A stretch of DNA of 64,000 nt from Calliphora vicina (Eukaryota > Arthropoda > Insecta > Diptera > Calliphoridae). This document shows, in pieces, positions 46,380 to 58,070 of the stretch. Under the pieces are notes generated by a model, which saw only the letters and a program-made list of their open reading frames with translations, did no database searches and had not been told where the DNA came from. Location: NCBI RefSeq assembly GCF_958450345.1, contig NC_088780.1, forward strand, positions 114,402,226 through 114,466,225. The letters are read 5' to 3'. Each line of letters opens with the position of its first letter. Position 1 is the first letter of the stretch. The translations under genes and the position numbers were made by a program.

Positions 46380-48460
46380 ATATATGAATGTATATGGATT
46401 TATATTATTTTTTTTTTGGATTTAGCCAGAGGCTATTTGCAAAAACAAAAACATAAAAAGTACGAGTATATTTATAAATAACCAAAAAGGACTGCTTTAT
46501 TTTATTATTAAAAGTCAAGAATTTCGTTTTTAGGGCAAAAAGAATGAAAATCTTCTTAAAGTCAAAGAAGTAAGTGACATGTGTAAAACTTAAAGTATTT
46601 TCTGTACCAACAAAAACAAAACAAACTTAAATGAAAAAAAAATAGATACAAATACTTATACAAAGTCAAACACAAACAAATTTACAGCTGAGAGAAAAAA
46701 GAAGTAATTTTTTAGGGTTCGTTTTTATGTTCACAATAAAGTCTGTAAATTTGATACTGTTTTATGTGTTTTATATGTATGTTGGTATGACTTTTATTTA
46801 TATGTATTTTCGGTATTAAAGGTCTTATAAAAATGTCATTTGTGATATTTTGCCATTGTTTTCTTATTTATGTTCGTAATATATACATTAGAGTGTTCCA
46901 AGATTGTATGTAGGAAAAACAATTGCAAGGTACAGGCCGTCCCCCCCACCTCAACTAGAATTATTCTATGTATTGTAGAAAAATGATGTGTAAAATATTA
47001 GGATGATAGGTGTTGATTAGCGTGTCCCAAAAAAAATGTTTGTTGGCACTCAAGCATAATTTGAAAGCTTATAGGGTAAAGTATTTTTGAGATTTTTCAA
47101 AAGAGGTTTAGAGGTCGCTCAAGTCGAGTTTTCAAAAATCTGGTTTGTCGGCCTTTTTTGAGTTTTCTTCATAACTTTGTCAAGACCCACGATTTTCATT
47201 ATTTTTGAGGACACAGTTTAAAAGAAAAATGTCCATGCGTTATTTTTGTGTGCAAACATTTTTAGTTTTTGCAATCAGTTGGCTCATTAAGGTGCCCTGC
47301 ATTACAATTTTTTTCCATAAATATTGTAAATAAGGCTTTATAACTTTTAAATTTTTTATAAAAATGAAAAAAACTAACAATGCAGTTTGAAAGATCAATT
47401 AATTCTTAATAATTTAGAGACAATATATGTATATATGACAAAAATTGTTTATTCACTGAAATAGCGAGATATTAATAATTATGGTACATAACGTAAATGT
47501 AGAAAGAAAAACTTACATTTGTTGAGAGACTTCTTTCTAATTCAACAATTATACAAATTTATATAAAGTAAAATTTTTAAAAACTCAAAAAACATAAAAA
47601 TTATAGGCTATTTGATTTGATATAAAAATATGTATTTAAGCAATTAAACAAGTAAAAAATCCACAATAATAGGATAACGTTAATTGGTGTGCATTTACAA
47701 CGGCAAAAAATGCAATTTTTTCAGTTTATGTAAAAATTTTGCTATTAAATAATTACCTTTCAATTTAATTTAAAAGAATCGAAATGTGTACGAAATTGTA
47801 GTTCTAATAAGATATAAAAGATAAAAATTGATTAAAAAATGTTAAAGTTATTAAAAATTCCCCAGGCCATTTACTTGTCTTAGGCCACTAGAACAAGAAA
47901 TATGGAAACAAACTTAACATATTTTGAGAAATATTAAAATAAAAGCATATTTTTACTTAAAATATATCCATATTTCCTTGAATATGAATTTTTGTCTTCG
48001 TAGGATAACGTTAACCTATTCGCACGTATGACCAAAAAAAATAAATTTTTTTTAACGGCAGTTTCAAAACTTCAATTTCAATTTTTTTTAAATTTTGTTA
48101 AACAAATTTCAGAATTTTTTGATCATCACGTTAGGATTTATTGAGAACATAATAGGGAATAAAAATATGAAAAATGTGCAATACGTCCTATAGTTTTGCG
48201 ATTTTCGTAAAAACTAATATTTAGGCGATTGTACCGAATTTCTTTACTATTATAAATTTTATGTAAAACGTATCAAGAATATTATAGCCGAGGTAATTCT
48301 AAATGTAGTCTGAAAGTTTTACAAAAACCGGAAAAAGTTAACCCTTAAATTGTGAAGGTCAAATGTCAAAATTTTCAATATTTGGAATTTTTCATGGAAA
48401 GATCGCTATCTTATATATGTTATATATTTTTGGTGCTGAGACATGAAAAATCTCTACACG
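46380..48460. other. AT-rich and probably repeat-derived stretch, no gene seen
   Basis: At about 47108-47140 'gaggtcgctcaagtcgagtt' resembles 'gaggtcgctgaagtcagtca' at 10155, so part is an old dispersed repeat. A run of C (46942-46949) interrupts otherwise AT-rich DNA. No ORF is convincing. Confidence 0.4.
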
Positions 48461-48464
48461 AGCA

Positions 48465-49435
48465 ACGCCCCCGAGCCTAAGTTCTTGCTGCTCCCCGGGG
48501 CAGCAAAAGCTTTTGGTCATTCGTTAAAAGAATAAAGGATAATGCTAGTTCCTCAATTCCCAAACTTTTAAAGGATGTCCAATCATTCACTGAACAGGAT
48601 GATGAAGCTAACCTTTTGGCTGAATTATTTGCAAATAATTCGAATTTATAGGAAAGCAATCAACCACTACCCGAGCTTAAGAGAGTATCAGTAACTATGC
48701 CGAATATATTATATGGCGTTCGCCAGTTAAAAAGGTTTTAGCGGATATAGTATACCAGCACTGGTCTTGAAGCAGTATTCTTCGACGCTAGCTCGTCCGT
48801 TAGTAAACCTTTTCAGCATATTATACCGTGCCGTAAAATTTCCTATGTGTTGGAAGGTTGCTAATGTAACGCAAATTCCAAAAAAGGGAGAGGCTAACAA
48901 CTCTGAAAATTTTCGCCCAATAGCAATTGTTTCAGCATTTTCAAAAATTATGGAGAGTATGGTTAACCACCATCTTGTGAAATATTTAGAGTCGAACAGT
49001 TTACTTAGCGACCGGAATTACCGGAAAATTGGTGTAGTTCCATGGAAAAATGGTGTAGTTAAACCATTTCTAGATATTTCTAAGGCGTTCGATAGAGTGT
49101 GGCATGGTGCGCTCTTATCGAAACTTATTGCTTTTGGTGTCGGTAACGACTTCTCTCAACTTATATTACTCTATTCTTTATTTTTCTAAATGACCTTCTA
49201 AGTCAAACTTCCAACCCTATCTATTCTTTTGCAAATGACAGCCATTCATATTCATTCAACTGTAGGCCAAACCTTTCGGAGATTGGGGCAATGAGGAAAA
49301 ACATGAATGATACACTTAACCAAGATCTTGAGGCAATCTCTGAATGGTGTTATGAGAACAGAGTCGATTTTAATGCACGTAAGACTCAATGTTGTATGTT
49401 AACACATAAACGGTTCAGCATAAAATGCATTTTAT
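48465..49435 (+). pseudogene. degraded non-LTR retrotransposon (LINE) reverse transcriptase
   Basis: Such enzymes copy their own RNA at a nicked target in the nucleus. The upstream domain survives as SKSFWSFVKRIKDNASSSIP and ends AELFANNSNL at a stop. In a second frame IPALVLKQYSS leads to WKVANVTQIPKKGEANN, NFRPIAIVSAFSKIMES, LESNSLLSDR and LDISKAFDRVWH (catalytic Asp codon 49091). These are reverse transcriptase blocks in the right order, but with an internal deletion between LLSDR and LDISK. In a third frame NDLLSQTSNPIYSFANDS has the F/YADD active site altered to FAND, then ISEWCYENRVDFNARKTQ. Stops, deletions and two frame changes make it dead. A minus-strand ORF at 48477-48659 is a shadow. 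No endonuclease domain or 3' tail was found. Confidence 0.95.
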
Positions 49436-49439
49436 CTTA

Positions 49440-51260
49440 AGAATTGGTAAAATATGCAAAAACATACTTTTCAAGTAAAAATATTGAACAACTTGCCCTG
49501 CTTATATGTATATTGGCTTATAATGGGTCACTTATAGAAACACATACTTTATGTTAGACCTTTTTTACTTTTCCTTCCCCTACATTTGCTTTCGTGTTTA
49601 AAAACTTTACACTTTTTCATTGAGCTTTTTGTTGTTCATCCCCGTTAAATATTTTCTTTTGATTTATTGTAATTTGTATGCGTTGAAGATTGTCATTTGT
49701 TGTTTTCATGTTCCTGTAATAAAAAATCCTTGTCTAGCCATTAAAAAACATAATGATTGCTTCCGTTTTGATAAAAAGGCATAAAATTCTTCACAAAAAA
49801 AGTGACTGATTTCGGTTTTTAAAGAAACAATCTCTTAGCTTAAATAAAACACTTTATATTCTCCAGAGGTTTTAAAAGGTTCGCTTTCATTATTTGGTTT
49901 AAAACACTTTGAAATATATGTTTGTAAGTGTGTCGTATTTTTTTTCTTATGTTTTTTTTTTGTCATATATATTTTTTTTTTGGTGCTTAGTGGGTGGTAT
50001 TTTCTTAATAAAATGCTTTGTTATTCGTTAGTTTCTATTTTATAAGTAAAGAATGAAATAAATGGAATAGAATAGAGTTTCAGTGTGTAGCGACATGAAA
50101 AGTAGCAAATTGTTATGCATTATGAGTGTGTCATACATACATTTGACACTTGACAAATGACATTTTATTTACGCTCATACTTAACCAACTGACCTCACTT
50201 ATGAATATCATTTGTTTTTTTGTAGTATTCTTTCCATTTAATGCGTTTTTTCATTTTGTTTATTTTTGTCCGTTCATTTTTTGTATTCTCCAAGCGTATT
50301 TATTGTAGGAGTATTCATATAAGTTATAAGAGGGATTGTGTGAGGGTAAATGGAATAGTTAAATATGGGATGGTATATGAAAAGTTTCAGTTTGTAAAAT
50401 GAATACAAAATATATGAATAGCAAAAAATTTGTTGAGCGAATTTATTGGTCAATTGTTTTGCAAGAAGAATCTGAAATTTTAATGTAATATGAAAGTTCA
50501 TTGAAAGTAGTGTGCACCCAATGTGTAACCAATTTTGGAGTTTTTCCATAATAAAATCTATTTCATGCAGATTTTTGTCCAGAATGAAATTTATCATTGA
50601 ATATGGGAAAGACCCTTATTTCAAAACAAAATAACAAATTATTTGTATGTTTACTATTCAGAATTACTTTTGGATAAATGTTTTTGAGATTATTCAATTA
50701 AATTACTATTCATTGCAAATAAGCAACAATTTAATGTAGATTTTACTTTTTTATTTAAAAAGTTTAATCAGAAATTAACAAATTGTGTTTTTTGGTGATT
50801 GTTGTACATCAAGTTATTGGAATAAATTCGTTTTCGTAACCTATTGTGTTGTTTTGTTTTTGGTTTGTGGCCGTTTAAAAGGGAATTATTCCTAACCGTG
50901 ATGATAGCATTTACACACGTAGACTCCTGAAATCTTGCTAGTTTCGTTTGATTTAAATGGAAAAACTTTATTAAAATTTGATTGGTGGTAACGATGATCC
51001 TCCTTAAATCCTTTTATGGAATTATAGTCGGCCTTTATACAAATCATCGTTAAGTCGTGATAGATTTCAGCAAATACCACGCGTTATACATTTCGACAAT
51101 ACAAGATTGACACGCAAAAAAAAGATATCTCCGATATCTGAAATATGTTGCTGCAGGATCTACGTTTAAATTATTTTCCAAATGAAAATGTGACAGTAGA
51201 CGAACAGTCATTTTCATTTAGATTCATTCAATATATTCGCTCAAAGCCAGCTAAATACGA
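49440..51260. other. AT-rich stretch, no gene seen
   Basis: A 107-codon minus-strand ORF (50274-50597) is the longest here. It is rich in I, L, F, N and K as expected from AT-rich DNA and matches no family I know. I see no RNA gene or transposon ends. Confidence 0.4.
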
Positions 51261-51271
51261 AATTAAAATAT

Positions 51272-51948
51272 TGTTACGTTTTTACCTTTTAAAAACGGGG
51301 ATTTATTTCTTTTAAATAAACCGGATACTTTTGATTGCAAATAAAAGCAGTTTAGTAGTTTAAAATTGTAACAACTCTTTACTTATTCAAATGTACAACA
51401 ACAACAGAATTAAACTAGTCACTCAATGTTTTTATACACGTTTATAAATTCGCAGAAATACACACAGTTTATAATATACAAGTATACACTGGTAGGTTGA
51501 TGTCTTTACTTAACGATGTTTCAAATTAGACTCACTCGTTTGGTGTTCTCACGGCCAATTTATATACACTGCATTAACATCTAGAAATGATCTTCAAACT
51601 AGAATATTTTAATTCTAGAGCTTTCGATATTAATCATTTAGTGTTGCCATACTTACAAACAACGTTCAACTCAAAGCTTTTGTTTAATGTTAATAATACC
51701 AGAAATCTACCAGATCTGTTTATATCCTATATTCACATGCCTGTGTAATTGATTCCATTCAAAGGATTGGCTGTGTTAAACAACAAAAATATTTTAACGA
51801 AATTGTACTTGAGTTCAAATATAACGCCTGATTTAAAGTTATAAACAGCAGTTATATTTGAAGGCGTCATATAACGCCTGATTTAAAGTTATAAACAGCA
51901 GTTATATTTGAAGGCGTCATATTTGAATTCAAGTACAATTTCGTAACA
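51272..51948. mobile_element. candidate solo LTR
   Basis: The segment starts TGTTACG and ends CGTAACA, 7-bp inverted ends of the TG..CA type, and is flanked by ATAT on both sides (51268-51271 and 51949-51952). Its 677 bp contain a TATA-like tttatatac at 51559 and aataaa-type words. These are features of LTRs. Its last 250 bp form part of a palindrome that also includes flanking DNA, so the right end may have been rearranged after insertion. The short ends and 4-bp duplication could occur by chance. Confidence 0.45.
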
Positions 51949-52040
51949 ATATTTTTGTTGTTTAACACAGCCAATCCTTTGAATTGAATCATTTACACAG
52001 GCATATAAATATAGGATATAAACAGATCTGGTAGATTTCT
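51701..52040. repeat. 340-bp palindrome, 120-bp arms at about 94% identity
   Basis: The left arm (51701-51820) and the inverse of the right arm (51921-52040) agree at about 113 of 120 positions with no gaps. Between them lie two 50-bp tandem units, each partly self-complementary. A transcript would form a long hairpin. A 70-codon minus-strand ORF (51889-52101) runs through it and shows no domain. Confidence 0.95.
51821..51920 (+). repeat. two identical 50-bp tandem units at palindrome centre
   Basis: The unit starts ataacgcctgatttaaag and ends gaaggcgtcat, and is present at 51821-51870 and 51871-51920 without any difference. Identity implies a very recent duplication. Confidence 0.97.
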
Positions 52041-52429
52041 CCAAACAATCTTGAATAAATATAACAACGGACAATGTTTTTACTTCACTCCCTTTGGCCA
52101 ATAGACTACAAGTTAGAGGAATAAGTCTCGTCGGTACTCTTCGACAAACCCAACGGACGATATAAGTACCTACACCTCGATATACTTAGTTTCAACAAAA
52201 ACGGAACACTTTTGTATGTTGTGACAGCTACCTTCGTTCATACAAAATGTAAAAATATACGTACCCTTATCAGGAGGGATAGGACTAGTTGACTTTGGGT
52301 GGCTCCTGAATCAATACAAACGAATCAAGAGTACTTTAGTTGGGAACAAATTTTGAAAATGGCTATCTGAAGGAACTACGGGGTACTCATATCAGTACGG
52401 TTGGGGTTAACCTGATTTTCAATCAAGAA

Positions 52430-53900
52430 ATTAGCAAACTTATAAAAGTATTCGAATAATCTATTATTTAAAGTTTTTTTTAGTTCTTCTACCCAGTTAT
52501 TTATTATTTGCAAATAAACGGTTAATTAATCTAATTTTTATTTAAAAAGAGATACAAAATTTGTAGAATTTTTTGTTATTATTCGATACCCAGTTATTCG
52601 AATTAATTTGTTAATAATTTGTAAAAAATAGTTTATAGCGACAAAACGATTTATATTCGTTACAAATAAATCTTATTAATGTATTTTTGTTTGTAGCCAT
52701 TGAAAAAAAAAATTGTTTATCTCCAAAACCCTTATAATTGGTTAAATTTTATTGGAATAATTTGTAGATTTGTTAATAAATTGATTTTTCTTTACGGAAT
52801 CATCCCATTTTATATAAATTATAGTATAAGCTAATATTTGTTTTAAATATATTATATTATTACATATTTGTCATTAATTTTGTAATTTACAGCAATAGTT
52901 TGATTATTCATAAATATTTAATCGTTTAATGGTTTACTCGCTGAAAAACCTGTAGATTTTCACTAGCTTTCTTTCTGAAAAATTTAGAAAAAGGTTTGCA
53001 TATTTTTAGCAAAAAATATATCCAATTATTCGAATATATTATTATTAACAGCATTTCTAAGATTATTTTTGGCTTATAATCTTCAAAATTGGAGTTTTTG
53101 ATTTTCACAATCAATCATACCGATTATTTGTGAAATTGTATTCGAATATTTTGTAGTTTTGACCACATATTATATAGAAAGCTTTAACACTATTTTTTTT
53201 AAGTTTTAATAAATAATTTAGAAAAACTGAATAATTCATTTACTAAAGAATTAGTTACTCATTTTAAAGCTCGAATTAATGAACGACATGAAAAAGTTCT
53301 TAATACGTTTATATTTTACATGAATTCAGGAACATGTCCAACTAGCTAATATTTTTTAAAGCATAGCTCCAAAACAAATCGAAAAATAATTTGCTAGTCA
53401 ATTGTTTGTTCGGGAGGGTATCTGATCGGAATATTCCTACTTGAATTGCTAACTTTATCGTTATTTTTAAAATATTAAAAACCTACATCAAAACTTGATT
53501 CTTTACTTTTATAAAAAAAAATTTAAATTATTCGAATAATTCGATTAATTTTAAAAGTGTGAAGGAATTATTAGAACAAATTTAAATCTCTTATTCGAAT
53601 TATTCGTTTTATTCAAACCAGAGAAAAATCGAATAATTTGAATACCCTACTAATTAAAGTATTAAAATTATTCGATTATTTGTCTATATTTAATAGATTA
53701 ATTTTTTATTCGTGTTTACTGAGTTTCATTCTAAAAGATTAAAAAAAATGTTTACCGAAAATTCGTTATTCGAATAAATTGTTAATCGCTACAATTAATT
53801 AATTAAATTTTTTGCTTGTAGTATATTTTTTAATATTAAAGATAAATTTGTTTCAATTATTCGTTAAATTGTGTTTAAACAATTTAAAGTTTTGTAGAAA
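52430..53900. repeat. region dense in ATTCGAAT-type motifs, probable old MITE(s)
   Basis: The words 'attcgaataat', 'ttattcgaatta' and 'cgaataattcg' recur many times between 52455 and 53880. A segment at 53600-53657 reads, in inverse, GGGTATTCAAATTATTCGAT, like a terminus of hAT-type MITEs. A matching left end is not secure. There is no gene. Confidence 0.4.
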
Positions 53901-55090
53901 AAAAAGTATTTTTTTTAAGAAATCTCATGTTTTTTATTGAAATTCTTTCACTTCACATCCATAATTCCTATTTTCTTTAGATATTTCCTTTAATTTAACT
54001 TTTATTCCCCTATGTTCTTATACAACATATTCTTTGACATTCTTGTCATTTACTCTTTGTCATATTCCAGCATTTCAATGTGATAAATGGCAAGTAAGAG
54101 AAAAGGGGGCATTTACATTATTTTATACTGGAAAATAGAACAACTACTTGTTACTACTTATTTAATGTTATTATTGTTTGTTTCACTTACACTACTTTAA
54201 CATTAACTTTAACACAAACATGATCACACTCACGTTCGCACTCATACAAAAACAATCACGCACTAACACTTACACACACTTACCTAAAGCGTTAGTGGTT
54301 GTAGGTTACAGCAAGTAGAGTGTAACTAATGCGCATTTAGTTACACAAACAAACACACGTGTAGAAAAACATTTCTATAGACAATTACATTTACATTGTA
54401 TGATTGTATGTGAATTTTCTTATATATTTTTTTTGTTTATTTTTATTAAAGTAAAACTAGAATAAGGATGTATGTAAATGTGTCTGTAGAAGCGTGTGTA
54501 AGTGTTTGTTTTTGTAGCACCTAATAATAATGTATTCATGTCAGCTTATGAATTATAATTATGTTTTTACTTTTTCACAATTTATTATTTTTTTATCATT
54601 TCATTTATATTTTTTTATTTTTCTGCTCTAAAAACTGTTCTTTTGTAAACACTAATTGACAGTGGCTGTTGCAACATTAGCAATGATGTTTGGAATTATT
54701 ATCAAAGAACACAAATTTTTGATCTTAAATCCTCGGATTTTTTCTTTTAAATTTTGAAAAACTCTCGATGTTATTCACGATTTAAATTTGTTTTAAAATC
54801 ACAAAAAAACAAGGTCTTTTACTTTAAATACTTGTGTTTTATTTAGCTGTAGTCGGAATTTATTGATTTAAGATGTCCACATTAGACAGCATAATTACAA
54901 AAAAATACTTTTTTTTAAAAAAATGCATTCATGATGTAAATGTAATTTTCAATTCCATTTTTGGAAATGTTTTTTACGTAAAATCTTTATTTTTTTCAAA
55001 TAATCTTAAATTTTACTTGAAGTCCCACTATTTGTAATATTTTTTTATATTCAACCAAATTTTTTTTTCTCCATACAAAAAGCAAACTAT
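53900..55090. other. AT-rich stretch with a CA/TG-rich unique patch
   Basis: 54180-54520 is enriched in cacacacttacac and tgtgtgtaag words and looks like unique, possibly regulatory DNA. No exon or RNA gene is supported. Confidence 0.35.
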
Positions 55091-55104
55091 TCTAAAAGCC
55101 CTAC

Positions 55105-55811
55105 GTACTCTAACACCACCATAATGGGGAAGGTATAATGCTTTTGTGCAGATGTTTGTAACGCCCAAAAATATTAGTGTAACATCCACGTTAAAGTATA
55201 CAGATCGACATAGAACCACTTACTGAGTTGATTAAACGATGTCCGTCTGTGAGTCGGTCCGTCTGGCTAGTTGTCCATGTCCATGTAAACCTTGTGCGCA
55301 AAGTAGAGGATTTTGAAGATATTTCGATAAAATTTGGTACATATAATTTGTCCCGTCCAAGGACGAATCATATTGAAATTGGCTGAAATCGGTCCATTAT
55401 TTCACCTAGCCCCCATACAAATGTCCTCCCGAAATTTGACTTTATCGGTCATTTAATTATATACATATGTATCTACACAAATTTTGCTCCAAATAAGTTT
55501 TATATATATATAAAATTCATGTCACCAAATTTTATTATGATGGGTTCATAATTAGTTATAGCTCCCATATAAGACCCGCTTCCGAAAATCACTTTAAAGT
55601 GCATAAATCTGTTAAAAATCTAGGTATACACACAAAATTCATCATAAATAACTTGCATATATACACAAATCACATAACCTAATTTCATGATGATCGGTCC
55701 ATAATTAGTCATAGCTCCTATATAAGGCCCACTTCCGATAATAACTCACGAATATGAATTATTGATATTCTAAAAGAAAAATGTTTTTGCTCATTTACTT
55801 ACTGTAGGGTA
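55105..55811 (+). repeat. calyptrate dispersed hairpin repeat, copy 3 (longest)
   Basis: The head is ACACCACCATAATGGGGAAG. It continues through 'gtccatgtaaaccttgtgcg', 'ttgaaattggctgaaatcgg', 'tccattatttcacctagccc', then at least two tail units of about 150-170 bp, each with 'catgatgatcggtccataat', 'catagctcctatataaggcc' and 'cacttccgat'. It ends near 'actgtagggtattatatggt'. This copy best shows the element's full organisation: hairpin head, unique body, degenerate tandem tail. Confidence 0.88.
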
Positions 55812-55859
55812 TTATATGGTCGGGCTTGACTGAGAGGCGCGGCAAGCCCGACCATATAA
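55812..55859. repeat. perfect 17-bp hairpin at repeat junction
   Basis: TTATATGGTCGGGCTTG at 55812-55828 and its inverse at 55843-55859 enclose a 14-base GC-rich loop. The hairpin sits exactly where the hairpin repeat ends and a second dispersed repeat begins. Confidence 0.95.
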
Positions 55860-56003
55860 CCATACCTTGGGCATGTTAAATTTTTTAAACGATTTTATTT
55901 CTTCGTTTGGACTCCGACTTCCAAAAAAAATCATATAAAAAATCTCCTCGTAAAGCACTATAAAAATGTATCTCTTATAGCTTAGGAGATACTCGTATTT
56001 GAA
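55857..56003 (+). repeat. dispersed repeat, second copy at 1.4 kb
   Basis: This is homologous to 1361-1515 in the same orientation, from 'ccttgggcatgtta' to 'agcttaggagatactcg'. The 83-codon minus-strand ORF spanning it has no domain. Confidence 0.6.
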
Positions 56004-56214
56004 AATTAAATTTTCAACAATTTTATCCACCTTGCTCCAGTTGTTTGATATCAGAGGGTCCAACTATTTCCAGACTTTCTCAATTTTTATTTTATTAGAA
56101 CAGTATGCCATAAGGTGCTACAGGATTCGTCGTTAGGTCGATAAAATTGCATATGCTACATTTTGTCGCAATATTTTAAAAATGATTTAAAATACCAAAT
56201 TCTGTCACTTAACT

Positions 56215-56470
56215 ACTTACACACACTTAGCATTTAAAATCATTATTTTAATACGGTGATGACATTACTAGATAGAAGTAGTTAAATGTAACAGAAGCCG
56301 TAATCAGTAAAATCAGAAAGTGCTCAATTATATAATATATAATAGTCATTATAAGACTATGTACTTTTAATTAATGCAGACAGTAATTAAGTAACTGTAA
56401 GTCATTACAAAGTCTCAGCTTGGTATGACTTGCAGAACATATTGATGGGCTAACAGTAAAAAAAATAAAA
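56215..56470 (+). repeat. dispersed repeat related to 31.1-32.8 kb
   Basis: It shares 'aattaagtaactgtaagtca', 'ttacaaagtc' and 'catattgatgggc' blocks with 32640-32760. The copy is diverged. 56470-57460 is AT-rich with no recognised gene. Confidence 0.4.
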
Positions 56471-57648
56471 CTTGATGATGAAAAATTATTTCGAAATTTT
56501 TGTTTACAAGTTATATTCATAATTTTCTCTTCTATAATTTTTTGCAATACTGTTCAAATTAACCAATATTATTATTGTTTTTCAAAAGTTTTAATTAATG
56601 CTATTTAAAAAATACGCATAAAAATCAACTATTAAAACAAAAATTAAAACAATACTGTATTTTTCTAAAGTATTAAATTAATATAATTAGTTTAATAAGT
56701 TAATAAACAATTAAAGCAAAACCTCGAACTAAAACACACAGTGTTAATAATGTTTTCATGTATTTGTTTAATTAATAAGTTTATAATAATTGTTAAAAAA
56801 AAAACATAATTACCATAAATTGTTTTTATGTGTGTTTATGTAATTTCAAACATGTTTTTCCGTTCAATTTTAAATTGTAATTTTCACCACATGTCACTTT
56901 ATTAAATTAAATTAATTTGAAAATAACATTGAAACACTAAAAAGTGTCATAACACAGCAAAAATCCTTATTGCTTTGAAGGTAGTAGAAATTGGTACAGT
57001 ATCGTTATTGTTTTCATACAGCTTCCAATAAAGTTTCTCACAACATTTAGTGCTTCTTGGATTTTTGAGCATCGCAAAAACTGGTATGCTCTTGCAATAC
57101 TACTGATATTTGATATGATTATGGTTCGTGAATTCGTGGCTAGAGGCTCTGCCTAAGTGCTTCCAGGTAGCAGTAGGCAGTTCTTAGCCTTATTTTAGTG
57201 CATTTTTTCACAATTTTTGTAAGCTAAATATTGTGAGAAGATGTAAGAAAGCAAATTAATGCAACCGTTGTCAAATTCAAAATATTTTTTGTTGGGAATA
57301 TCTATAAACAGTGTATCATAAAAGTTGATTCATTTGGAGTTTTTTTTTAAATTCTAAATAAGACACTTTAAATATATTTGGATGTTTGAATCTTTATGAG
57401 GATATGAAAGAACAATCTCTGACATTTACTTTTTAAAGTTATGGTTATTGTAGCTATGTATATGATTTCAGTAATCATAATATGTTCATGTTACCATACA
57501 TATAATTGTAGCAATTATATATATAATTGTAATAACTCAATATATAATTGTAAGAACTCAATATGGTGAAGTAATACATCATAAAAATGGTTGCCACAAA
57601 CATATACTTAATTACTACAATCATATATATGATTGCTACAACTATATG

Positions 57649-57725
57649 AATGGCAACTTACACATATTGTTAAAAAAAAACACATATTGTTAAATGGCAA
57701 CTTACATATATTGTTAAAAAAAAAC
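57649..57725 (+). repeat. two 33-bp repeats, 44-bp spacing
   Basis: 'aatggcaacttacacatatt' followed by 'gttaaaaaaaaac' occurs at 57649-57681 and, with one difference, at 57693-57725. The surrounding 57470-57640 has several 'atataattgta' and inverse words that can fold. It may be a small MITE of uncertain ends. Confidence 0.8.
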
Positions 57726-57994
57726 TTGTAAACATGTTGAAATGGTTATGGTAAACATGTACAACTATATTCTTTATCTGGGTATAGTTCTAGATGATTT
57801 TAATTGAGTTTTGTTAGATAACATACGGAAAATCAATGAAAACCAATTTTCTTTATTGACTATGTTATAGCCGGCGTTGAGCTTAACAACTTTACTAAAC
57901 ATTACTTTGTAAAAATGTATGAAAAAGGCAAAAAAATACAATTTTCCTATTTTCCTATACGATACTTACTAACTTCAAATCGATATATATCGAT

Positions 57995-58070
57995 TACTAG
58001 ACCTGACCCAGCGAAACGCCGAGACACGTATAATTTTTCCGTGGCGGAACCCCCGCCGATTTCAGCTGTC
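57995..58070 (+). repeat. GC-rich dispersed motif, related to 59.9 kb
   Basis: 'actagacctgacccagcgaa' followed by a GC-rich block (gtggcggaacccccgccg) stands out from AT-rich DNA. A related start, 'actagcttgacccggtgcg', is at about 59906. This motif type recurs in insect genomes next to transposable elements, but I cannot name the element. Confidence 0.45.

Noticed and set aside
48477..48659. 60-codon minus-strand ORF over the LINE relic
   Set aside because: The plus strand carries recognisable reverse transcriptase sequence in the same place, so the minus ORF is a shadow.
50274..50597. 107-codon minus-strand ORF as a gene
   Set aside because: Composition (I, L, F, N, K, Y) is what AT-rich DNA gives by chance; no domain, signal peptide or homologous motif is recognisable, and there is no splice or promoter context.
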